Shown here: positions 6,508 through 13,123 of the stretch, piece after piece
How positions within the stretch are numbered: the first letter of the stretch is position 1
How the letters are laid out: each line of letters opens with the position of its first letter
Assembly (NCBI GenBank): GCA_938003885.1
Contig: CALKWT010000010.1
Coordinates: 1 to 13,761 of the forward strand
Reading direction: 5' to 3'
Length of the DNA: 13,761 nt
Source of the DNA: an uncultured Balneolaceae bacterium
Lineage (GTDB): Bacteria; Bacteroidota; Rhodothermia; Balneolales; Balneolaceae
The notes under the pieces: generated by a model
Told to the model about the DNA's origin: nothing
Seen by the model: the letters and a program-made list of their open reading frames with translations, nothing else
Databases searched by the model: none
Translations under genes and position numbers: made by a program

Positions 6508-7902
6508 ATGCATAGATCTTTACTTTTTATTTTGATTCTGACAGCTGCCGCAGCGTTTCAGCCTGCAGAGGTTGATGCCCAGCGAAGAGGTGACACGTAC
6601 CAGTCCCTTCTCATACGGACTGATCAGCCTGCCTCCTACCTCGACCATTTTATAGCGCCAGCCGGTGAGGCGGGTCAGGCAGTAACGCTGACCTTCCGTC
6701 TCGATTATGATTTTATACCTTTCTTAAAGGTGCGGCCTGATATGACGCCGCCCGATTCCGACGCAGAATATTTTGCCCCGCTCCGCATGGGTGTTGAGAT
6801 CTTTGAAGGGGAAGCACCCGAATCCCGCCGTTCCCGCACCGGTGCCCTCTCGGTGCACCGCGATGCATGGCAGGATACCGTCTGGGTGAACTCTTACGAA
6901 GAGACAAAATCGCGTTCAGATTATACCCAGGGATTTCTCACGGCAGAGCTGGCTCCGGGTACTTACCATTACGAACTTCAGCTATCTCGGGCGGGTTCGA
7001 CAAGGGAGATTCCCTCTGTTCGCCGAACGTTCATCGTGCCGGAACCTGCGGATTCGTCTGCAGCGTCTTTCCTGCTGCTTCAGGATGGAAGCGTGGATGG
7101 AGGTTTCTTTACGGGCACACTTCTGAATTATGGAAGCAATGTGCTCTACGGCCAGGATTATGCCATGCTGATCCGTCTGCCCGATCTGACTGAAGAGTCG
7201 GCTGACTATACCCTTACGGTCGAACAGCTCGCAGCAGGGCAAACCGAAGGGGGAAGAGAAGGGCTGGCTCTCGAACTGGATGAGAATCAGAAACTCCATC
7301 TCTCTTCCATCAGAACGGAGCGCGACAACGGGTCGCTGCAGATCCGTTCGGAACGATCCGAAACGGGTACCCCCTATGCGTTGGTTCAGGTCCCGAATGG
7401 AGATTACGAAAATGCGCGCTTTCTGATTCAGCTCTACCGGGTTGGTGAAGAGGAGCCGGTCGGAAGACGGGTGGTGAACTCGCAGTGGCTGGATATGCCA
7501 ACCAGTCTCTACAACATCGATGTGGCTGTAGATATGCTTCGTTTTATACTGCCCGAGAATGAGCGCCGCGAACTTGCCTCCGGATCGGCTGCCGATAAAG
7601 AGAGAAAGTTCCGGCAGTTCTGGGCGGAACGTGACCCTACTCCGGAGACCGAATTTAATGAGCTGATGGCAGAGTATTATCGCAGGATCGATTACGCCTA
7701 CAAGAACTTTTCATCCCTGCAAGTTCCCGGGTACGATACGGATCAGGGGCAGACGTATATTCTATATGGGCCGCCGTTGAGTGTTGAACGTCGGCTGCCT
7801 CCCAATTTTCCGGCCCGTGAGGTTTGGGAATATCCCGGCCGTACACTTATTTTTGAAGCGACTACTGGTTTTGGTGACTTTAAACTGATCTCCGACTCCT
7901 GA
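6508..7902 (+). CDS. Secreted GWxTD-domain protein
   Basis: 464 residues from the preferred ATG, which begins a clear signal peptide: MHRS, a hydrophobic stretch (about 5-17) and a likely cleavage after VDA at about residue 24. The same frame is open from a TTG at 6433, but that would place 25 extra residues ahead of the signal. The middle (about 30-350) looks beta-rich and has few distinctive motifs. The C-terminus is a GWxTD domain: a charged helical segment RKFRQFWAERDPTP (366-379), then GYDTDQG (408-414) where Tyr replaces the family Trp, GPP (421-423), EVWEYPG, and a final GFGDF close to the end. GWxTD proteins are common in Bacteroidota, Ignavibacteria and relatives. Their role is not established; an envelope or periplasmic location is implied by the signal. 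It is probably monocistronic: 89 bases separate it from pdxA. Confidence 0.85.
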   Translation: MHRSLLFILILTAAAAFQPAEVDAQRRGDTYQSLLIRTDQPASYLDHFIAPAGEAGQAVTLTFRLDYDFIPFLKVRPDMTPPDSDAEYFAPLRMGVEIFEGEAPESRRSRTGALSVHRDAWQDTVWVNSYEETKSRSDYTQGFLTAELAPGTYHYELQLSRAGSTREIPSVRRTFIVPEPADSSAASFLLLQDGSVDGGFFTGTLLNYGSNVLYGQDYAMLIRLPDLTEESADYTLTVEQLAAGQTEGGREGLALELDENQKLHLSSIRTERDNGSLQIRSERSETGTPYALVQVPNGDYENARFLIQLYRVGEEEPVGRRVVNSQWLDMPTSLYNIDVAVDMLRFILPENERRELASGSAADKERKFRQFWAERDPTPETEFNELMAEYYRRIDYAYKNFSSLQVPGYDTDQGQTYILYGPPLSVERRLPPNFPAREVWEYPGRTLIFEATTGFGDFKLISDS

Positions 7903-7991
7903 TCCCGGCCACGATTCCGGAAACAGCGGCCGTCATGGTTTTCTGAGGGGTTCGGTACTGTACATCCTGCACCGTTTATTATTTTTCAACT

Positions 7992-8981
7992 ATGAACAAA
8001 TGTATCTCGATTACTTCGGGAGATCCTAACGGCATCGGGCCGGAGATCACCCTCAAAACATTGCAGCAGGCAGATTTTCGAAAGGTCACTCCGCTGTGGC
8101 ATATCGGCCGCCCTGTCTATGAATACTATGCGGGTGTGACAGGAATCCAGCTCCCCGTTCATTTTCCCGAAAGCCTCCTGGACCTCAGGGAAGGAGTGGT
8201 CAATTTGCTGGAGCCTGTGGAGAAAAGCCAGTTGAAGATTCAGCCCGGCAAGCTGGACAGAGAAGCGGGAAGCGAGGCGATGAAATCTGTCTCCGATGCG
8301 ATTGATTGCTGTATTAACGGGATCTCTGATGCGATGGTCACCGCCCCCCTTTCGAAAAAGGCGATCTCACTGGCTGGCTACCGGGTACCCGGGCACACCG
8401 AATATATAGCCGAGAAAACGGGTGCGTCCGCAGTTATTATGATGCTGGTCAGCGACGCTCTTCGGATTGTACCGGCCACCATCCATATCCCCGTCAGTCA
8501 GGTCGCCGTCTCCCTTAAAAAACATCGGCTGGTTCGAACCTTGACCATGCTAAGTCACTCATTGACTCACGATTTCAACATCCTGAAGCCGGTGATCGGC
8601 GTCCTCGGGCTGAACCCCCACGCAGGGGACGGCGGTGTGCTGGGGCGGGAAGAGATTGAGATCATCGAACCGGCCATTGAGCAGGCGCGTAAAGAGGGGA
8701 TTCAGGCTGAAGGGCCCTTTCCTGCAGACGGGTACTTCGGCAGCAGCCTCTATCAACAGTATGATGCTACACTGGCTATGTATCACGATCAGGGGCTCAT
8801 CCCCTTTAAAACTCTCTCTTTCGGCAGCGGAGTTAATTATACAGCCGGTTTATCGATTATACGAACCTCCCCCGATCACGGGACCGCCTTTCAGCTGGCC
8901 GGACAGAACAGGGCCGATGAGGGTTCATTTCAGAAAGCTTTCGAACTCGCAATGACTTTATCAGAAAACAGAAGGAGTTGA
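7992..8981 (+). CDS. pdxA: 4-hydroxythreonine-4-phosphate dehydrogenase
   Basis: PdxA oxidises 4-phosphohydroxy-L-threonine with NAD+ in the DXP-dependent route to pyridoxal phosphate; its product then condenses with DXP through PdxJ. The 329-residue length is normal. Family motifs are present: ITSGDPNGIGPEI (7-19), GHTEY (134-138), and the three metal-binding histidines in their expected contexts, His165 (ATIHIP), His210 (LNPHAGD) and His265 (YHDQGLIPFK). The C-terminal RTSPDHGTAF stretch (291-300) is also typical. The ATG start gives the canonical N-terminus; no good Shine-Dalgarno precedes it. Only 3 bases separate its stop from the methyltransferase start, so it leads a three-gene unit with the methyltransferase and ftsE. 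The enzyme appears complete and cytoplasmic. Confidence 0.96.
   Translation: MNKCISITSGDPNGIGPEITLKTLQQADFRKVTPLWHIGRPVYEYYAGVTGIQLPVHFPESLLDLREGVVNLLEPVEKSQLKIQPGKLDREAGSEAMKSVSDAIDCCINGISDAMVTAPLSKKAISLAGYRVPGHTEYIAEKTGASAVIMMLVSDALRIVPATIHIPVSQVAVSLKKHRLVRTLTMLSHSLTHDFNILKPVIGVLGLNPHAGDGGVLGREEIEIIEPAIEQARKEGIQAEGPFPADGYFGSSLYQQYDATLAMYHDQGLIPFKTLSFGSGVNYTAGLSIIRTSPDHGTAFQLAGQNRADEGSFQKAFELAMTLSENRRS
8972..8977 (+). promoter_or_regulatory. Shine-Dalgarno that fixes the TTG start of the methyltransferase
   Basis: AAGGAG lies 7 bases before the TTG at 8985, inside the last codons of pdxA. The strength and spacing decide in favour of the TTG start and point to translational coupling with pdxA. 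Confidence 0.7.
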
Positions 8982-8984
8982 CCC

Positions 8985-9764
8985 TTGGAACGTACTATTA
9001 AGAAAGCGGAGGTCTATACCGCCCTGGCAGACATTTACGATGAGGTGATGAACAATGTAGATTATGAAACCTGGGCAAATTACATCGACGAGATCCTCAT
9101 GGTCCACCATCCGGGTGCGGAGCGAATCCATGAGCTGGCGTGCGGAACCGGAACGATGGCCCTCTCCCTGGAAGAGCTGGGATACTATACCATCACGGCA
9201 AGTGACCGTTCTGAAGCGATGATCCGGGTTGCCAGGGAGAAGGCAGCAGAGGCAGGTTCGGAGATCTCATTCGAGGTTATTGATTTTCTGAAGCTGCCCA
9301 CAAATGTGCAGTACGACGCGGTTTTCATGGTGTTTGACAGCATCAACTATCTCCATGATCCGGAACAAATCAGGGAGTTGCACCAGCAGGTATATACGAT
9401 CCTCAATCCCGGAGGGCTCTTTATCTATGATTTTACCACACCTCACAACTCCCGCCAGGCTATTCGTGTCCTGAACAACATTTCACACAGGGTAAGCCCG
9501 GAGGTCCGGTTCCACCGGGAAAGCACCTATCATGCCAAAAGCCGGATACATTCCAATAACTTTCTGATTGAGTACAGGGATCAGGAGCCGCCTCACAGAA
9601 AAAGGTACTTCCGTGAAATCCATGAACAGAAGATCTATACCCGGCAGGAGATGATGGAAATTGTACGAACGACACCGTTTCATATCGTGGCAGCATATGA
9701 TGGCTTCATGCTGAAACCGGCTCACGATAAAAGCCTCAGAGTAACCATGGTACTGCGAAAATGA
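8985..9764 (+). CDS. Class I SAM-dependent methyltransferase
   Basis: 259 residues with a Rossmann-type methyltransferase core. Motif I is ELACGTGTM (50-58), the acidic residue after strand 2 is Asp74 in ASDRSEAMI, the adenine-contact region is VIDFLKLP (98-105), and the post-strand-5 motif is LNPGG (140-144). The C-terminal third (about 160-259) is rich in beta strands and basic residues and resembles small-molecule methyltransferases with a mixed-strand lid. The substrate cannot be read from the sequence. The start is TTG, fixed by a strong AAGGAG 7 bases upstream. The stop TGA overlaps the ftsE ATG (ATGA), so expression is coupled to pdxA before it and ftsE after it. Confidence 0.9.
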   Translation: MERTIKKAEVYTALADIYDEVMNNVDYETWANYIDEILMVHHPGAERIHELACGTGTMALSLEELGYYTITASDRSEAMIRVAREKAAEAGSEISFEVIDFLKLPTNVQYDAVFMVFDSINYLHDPEQIRELHQQVYTILNPGGLFIYDFTTPHNSRQAIRVLNNISHRVSPEVRFHRESTYHAKSRIHSNNFLIEYRDQEPPHRKRYFREIHEQKIYTRQEMMEIVRTTPFHIVAAYDGFMLKPAHDKSLRVTMVLRK

Positions 9765-10432
9765 GAAAAGAAGTGATCTCCATAACCGATGTTTCGGTCT
9801 CCTACGGCGAACATAAAGTCCTGTTTGGGGTGAATTACGCCTTGCATGCGGGTGAGTTCTGCTACATTATCGGTAAGACAGGTTCCGGGAAAAGTTCTTT
9901 CCTGAAATTGCTCTACCGGGACGTGAAACCGGAAAAAGGATTTATCCGGGTTGCCGATTTGGATCTCACCCGTCTTAAAGCCAGTAAGATTCCCTACCTC
10001 AGACGCCGTTTGGGTGTCGTATTCCAGGATTTTCAGCTGCTGGAAGACAGGAATGTTTTTGAGAATGTCGCCTTTGCCTTGCGAGTAATCGGCGAAGGCA
10101 AGAAGATGATCCGGAAACGGGTGCCCGAAGTGCTCTCACTGGTAGGGCTCGAACATAAACAGAAGGCCATGCCCCAGGATCTCTCTGGCGGAGAGAGGCA
10201 GCGCGTGGTGATCGCCCGGGCCCTCGCCAATGATCCGGGATTGCTCATTGCAGATGAACCGACAGGAAATCTGGATCCGGAAGCGAGTGAGTCGATCATG
10301 GAGCTCCTGGAACGGATCAATCTCCGGGGGACATCGGTCCTCATGGTAACCCACAATTATGAGATTATCCGGAAGTTTCCGCATCGTACCGTACGACTGG
10401 AGAACGGCACCCTCCATGAAACTCAGATTTAG
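9761..10432 (+). CDS. ftsE: Cell-division ATP-binding protein FtsE
   Basis: FtsE is the ATPase of the FtsEX complex, which works with the membrane protein FtsX to control peptidoglycan hydrolases at the division site. The 223-residue length is normal. It shows Walker A GKTGSGKSS (38-46), the FtsE-typical IPYLRRRLGVVFQDFQLL (77-94) with Q-loop Gln89, RNVFENVAFAL (97-107), signature LSGGE (141-145), Walker B LLIADE (161-166) with Glu166, and switch His198. The IPYLRRR, FQDFQLL and ENVAFAL strings separate FtsE from LolD or MacB ATPases. The ATG overlaps the methyltransferase stop. FtsX does not follow: a convergent gene begins 17 bases downstream, so the partner must be encoded elsewhere. Confidence 0.93.
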   Translation: MRKEVISITDVSVSYGEHKVLFGVNYALHAGEFCYIIGKTGSGKSSFLKLLYRDVKPEKGFIRVADLDLTRLKASKIPYLRRRLGVVFQDFQLLEDRNVFENVAFALRVIGEGKKMIRKRVPEVLSLVGLEHKQKAMPQDLSGGERQRVVIARALANDPGLLIADEPTGNLDPEASESIMELLERINLRGTSVLMVTHNYEIIRKFPHRTVRLENGTLHETQI

Positions 10433-10457
10433 CATCTGCCCGCTCCTTTTCAGGTGC
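10432..10457. repeat. Inverted repeat spanning the two convergent stop codons
   Basis: GCATCTG (10432-10438) and CAGGTGC (10451-10457) form a 7-bp stem with one G-U pair and a 12-base loop. It covers the last base of the ftsE stop and the EF-G-like stop codon. There is no U-tract on either side, so it is at best a weak bidirectional terminator or an mRNA-end stabiliser in a very short gap. Confidence 0.3.
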
Positions 10458-12570
10458 GGATCATCTCATCCTGCTCATTCACCACTTTCTGCTGAAGGTC
10501 AGCCGGAAGAGCACCATAGGAGTGGAACGTGCGGGTGTAGGATGCACTTCCCTGGGTCAGGGATTTAAGCCGGGTGGTGTAATAGTCCAGCTCTTTCAGC
10601 GGAACGACAGCCTTGATGATCTGAATGGAACCCTCCGCGTCCATACCCAAAATCTGTCCGCGCCGCGAACTCAGATCACTCATCACATCCCCCATGTAAT
10701 CGGACGGCAGGGCAATTTCTACCTGGTAGAGAGGTTCCATCAACTGAGGGCCCGCCTCCAGGAAGCCCCTCTTGAAAGCCATGGCGGCAGCTGTTTTGAA
10801 GGCGGCATCATTGGAATCGACCGGATGCATGGAACCGTCGTAAACCGAAACCCGGATGTCGATTACCCTGCTTTCAGTCAAGGGGCCGCGCTCCATTTTT
10901 TCGAGGATCCCCTTTAGAACAGCAGGGATGAACCGGCTGTCGATGACGCCTCCCACAATACAATTCTGAAACACCAGGGTCCCTCCCCACTCCAGATCAA
11001 TTTTTTCCACACTGCGAACCGTGAGATCGGACCGCTCAGGCATCCCCTCTTCCCAGGGCTCTATGGAGAGGCTCACATCGGCGAACTGTCCCGCTCCGCC
11101 GCTCTGCTTTTTATGCCGGTAGGAAGCATCCGCACGCCGGGTGATAGTCTCCCGGTAGGGGATCTTCGGCTTCACCAACTCTAAATCAAGTGAAAACTGC
11201 TCCTTCAGTTTGTAAAGCACCACATTTAAGTGCTCCTCCCCCAATGCGTGGAGGATGGTCTGCTGAAGTTCTTGACTATGCTGTACAATCAGGGAAGGAT
11301 CCTCTTTCAGCAGCAGCTGCAGGGCACTTCCCAGCTTATCCTCCTCCCCTTCCCGGCTGAGTTGTATGGCCGATCGGATCGTGGTCGGCGGATAGGACAC
11401 CCTTTTAAAAACAGGCCCTTCGCTTTTGACGGATACCGTATCTCCCGATTCAATCCCTTTTAGTTTTACCGCTGCAACCAGATCCCCCGCCACCGCTTCT
11501 GAAACCTCGCTCCTTTTCCGGCCCTGATTTACATAGAGCGACCCAAGCCGTAGCGATCCCGATGTCCGATGGTTATTCAGCGCCATTCCGGGCTTTACGA
11601 CACCACCCATAACTTTCATAAAAGAGACCTCTCCCACATGATCTTCATAAACCGTCTTAAAACAGAAAAGAGAGGGAGCAGAATCCGCGTTAATCTCAAA
11701 CGCTTCCCCACTCTCCAGTTCAGCTTCGATCAGGCCGGGATGAGGCAGCACATTTCCAATGAAACCAAGAACCCTCCCTGTCCCCATGTTCCTTGCAGCC
11801 GACACCGTAAAAAGCGGAAAGATCTCTCTTCTCAGCAGGCTCGCCTGCAGTCCGTCTCTCATCTGATACTCATCCAGTTCCCCATGTTCAAAATAGAGAT
11901 CGAGCAGCGTCTCGTCATTTTCCGCGATCGCCTCTACCAGCTCATTATGAAGGAGTTCGGCACGGGCCTTCTGTGAGTCCGGTATCGGAAGCTTATCCGG
12001 TTTGCCTCCAGCCTCAGGGAACTCATACATGGTCATCTTCAGCACATCAATAATCGCGTGGAACTCCTCACCTTCACTATAGGGAAACTGCATAACCACG
12101 ACCTTTCTGCCGAACCGCTCTTGAACAGAGTCGACTGTTCTCTGAAATTCCGATTTGGAGCTGTCAACTTGATTCACGACAAAAAAAGAGGGCATCTTTC
12201 TCGCTTCCGCCATGCGCCAGCCGGCAAGGGTTCCAACTTCCAGGCCCGATTCACTGTTCAGCACAAAGAGTGCTGTATCTGCGACCTGCAAGGATTCTGC
12301 TGCCTGTCCCGAAAAGTCGGCTGTGCCCGGGTTGTCTAACAAATTTACCTTCGTACCCCGCCAATCCAGATGCAGCAGCGTGCTGCTGACCGATTTTCCC
12401 TTCTCTTTTTCAATGGGACGATAGTCTGAAAGGGTTGTGCCCGTCTCAATGGTTCCGCGCTTCGGCAGGTAGCCAGACTCATAGATCATGGTTTCTGCCA
12501 GCGTACTCTTTCCCGCTCCTGAATGCCCCATAAGAGCTATATTTCTAATATTTTGGCTCTGATATCCCAT
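10450..12570 (-). CDS. EF-G-like translational GTPase with divergent G motifs
   Basis: 706 residues with the full five-domain EF-G layout: G domain (about 8-275), domain II (about 296-380), domain III (about 393-475, with GEEHLNVVL at 444-452), domain IV (about 476-610, with KKQSGGAGQF at 487-496 and DGSMHPVDS near 578-586) and domain V (about 611-690, with EPLYQVEIALP). The P-loop is GHSGAGKST (15-23) and not the canonical GHIDAGKTT. Switch II reads DNPGTADF (79-86), so Thr83 stands where EF-G has the GTPase-activating His. G4 reads NQVD (133-136) in place of NKxD. This matches the EF-G-like/FusA2 class, not housekeeping EF-G. The ATG at 12568-12570 was chosen because GGAG lies 8 bases upstream and homology begins right there; the 49-residue open extension upstream has no family character. 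The exact role on the ribosome is uncertain. Confidence 0.88.
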   Translation of the reverse strand: MGYQSQNIRNIALMGHSGAGKSTLAETMIYESGYLPKRGTIETGTTLSDYRPIEKEKGKSVSSTLLHLDWRGTKVNLLDNPGTADFSGQAAESLQVADTALFVLNSESGLEVGTLAGWRMAEARKMPSFFVVNQVDSSKSEFQRTVDSVQERFGRKVVVMQFPYSEGEEFHAIIDVLKMTMYEFPEAGGKPDKLPIPDSQKARAELLHNELVEAIAENDETLLDLYFEHGELDEYQMRDGLQASLLRREIFPLFTVSAARNMGTGRVLGFIGNVLPHPGLIEAELESGEAFEINADSAPSLFCFKTVYEDHVGEVSFMKVMGGVVKPGMALNNHRTSGSLRLGSLYVNQGRKRSEVSEAVAGDLVAAVKLKGIESGDTVSVKSEGPVFKRVSYPPTTIRSAIQLSREGEEDKLGSALQLLLKEDPSLIVQHSQELQQTILHALGEEHLNVVLYKLKEQFSLDLELVKPKIPYRETITRRADASYRHKKQSGGAGQFADVSLSIEPWEEGMPERSDLTVRSVEKIDLEWGGTLVFQNCIVGGVIDSRFIPAVLKGILEKMERGPLTESRVIDIRVSVYDGSMHPVDSNDAAFKTAAAMAFKRGFLEAGPQLMEPLYQVEIALPSDYMGDVMSDLSSRRGQILGMDAEGSIQIIKAVVPLKELDYYTTRLKSLTQGSASYTRTFHSYGALPADLQQKVVNEQDEMIRT

Positions 12571-12578
12571 CCTAAATT

Positions 12579-12582
12579 CTCC
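12579..12582 (-). promoter_or_regulatory. Shine-Dalgarno of the EF-G-like gene
   Basis: GGAG on the minus strand, 8 bases before the ATG at 12568-12570. It supports this start over the longer open frame that reaches 12717. Confidence 0.55.
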
Positions 12583-12723
12583 ACGTTGATTATCTGTTCC
12601 TGTGTCACTGCTTTTCCTGCTGTCCGCCTGCTCTCCAATCTTCAACTTTCTCTGCCCGCAGCAGCTACCCCACAAAGCGGTGTCAGACACACCCAGTTGA
12701 GGCCTGCACCTTATCACTCTTTA

Positions 12724-12752
12724 AAAATGTAAATCCGCAGCTATAAAACAAA
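12724..12752 (-). promoter_or_regulatory. Candidate Bacteroidota-type promoter of the EF-G-like gene
   Basis: On the minus strand TTTG (12749-12752), then 17 bases, then TACATTTT (12724-12731), against the Bacteroidota consensus TTTG-about 19-TAnnTTTG (7 of 8 in the second box). Transcription would begin near 12717, giving a leader of roughly 150 bases. The call depends on this organism using that consensus. Confidence 0.3.
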
Positions 12753-12842
12753 CGAAATTTTATCTCACCCCCTCTCGCCTGAAAAAGGTATCAGGTTATT
12801 TAAACATTCATTGTATTTATATAGGTTAAATGTTATCTTAGT

Positions 12843-12863
12843 TTAATATGCATGTTATATTAA
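12843..12863. repeat. AT-rich inverted repeat
   Basis: TTAATAT (12843-12849) and ATATTAA (12857-12863) are exact inverted copies separated by 7 bases, in the centre of the divergent region. It could be an operator, but AT-rich DNA makes such repeats fairly often by chance. Confidence 0.25.
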
Positions 12864-12954
12864 CTACTCGCATATATAGCAGACTTGATGTATTTAATAT
12901 GGATAAATAACGTTTTGCAAGTGCTGCTTCAAGAAGTTGGTTGACAGGGGATAG

Positions 12955-12974
12955 TGAGATGGCCGGTCATCTCA
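12955..12974. repeat. 20-base near-perfect palindrome upstream of the CotH-type gene
   Basis: TGAGATGGCC (12955-12964) and GGTCATCTCA (12965-12974) are inverted copies with a single mismatch that would be a G-U pair in RNA. It lies about 45 bases before a perfect TATAAT hexamer and 150 bases before the CotH-type start. Both an operator and an RNA hairpin are possible. Confidence 0.4.
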
Positions 12975-12999
12975 GGGTGTAGTATCCCTTTCGGGTCTT

Positions 13000-13005
13000 T
13001 ATAAT
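13000..13005 (+). promoter_or_regulatory. Possible -10 element for the CotH-type gene
   Basis: A perfect TATAAT on the plus strand, 119 bases before the ATG at 13124. No sequence resembling TTGACA is found 16-18 bases upstream, and an extended -10 TG is absent, so support is limited to the single hexamer and its position. Confidence 0.22.
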
Positions 13006-13123
13006 CGGTGTGTGTAAAGTGTGGTGACGAAAGCCCGGAGCTCATCTCCTGCAATATTTTATAACGCTATTTTAAAATTTTTAGATGATGCCCGGAGATG
13101 TTTTGTACAAACGCATTGCAGGT

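Larger units (their letters stand above)
12571..13123. other. Divergent non-coding region between the EF-G-like and CotH-type genes
   Basis: About 550 bases lie between two divergent genes; the central part (about 12720-12920) is strongly AT-rich. The left 150 bases are open in the EF-G frame but look like leader, not protein. It contains a Bacteroidota-type promoter candidate for the EF-G-like gene (12724-12752), a 7-bp AT inverted repeat (12843-12863), a 20-base near-palindrome (12955-12974), a TATAAT hexamer (13000-13005) and complementary segments before the CotH-type start. I see no tRNA or small gene. Confidence 0.5.

Noticed and set aside
7903..7991. Terminator between the GWxTD gene and pdxA
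   Set aside because: The gap has small GC-rich repeats and a T-rich end, but no stem of useful length directly before the T-rich run.
11569..11976. A 135-residue plus-strand open frame
   Set aside because: It is antisense to the EF-G-like gene and has no recognisable domain or ribosome-binding site.
12571..12717. N-terminal extension of 49 residues on the EF-G-like protein
   Set aside because: The extension has no family character, EF-G homology begins exactly at the internal Met, and a well-spaced GGAG precedes that Met.
13024..13040. Resemblance to the ACGCAAAGCC part of a c-di-GMP-I riboswitch
   Set aside because: Only the short ACGAAAGCC string is similar; the conserved 5' half with GGGCAAACC and the tetraloop receptor is absent.
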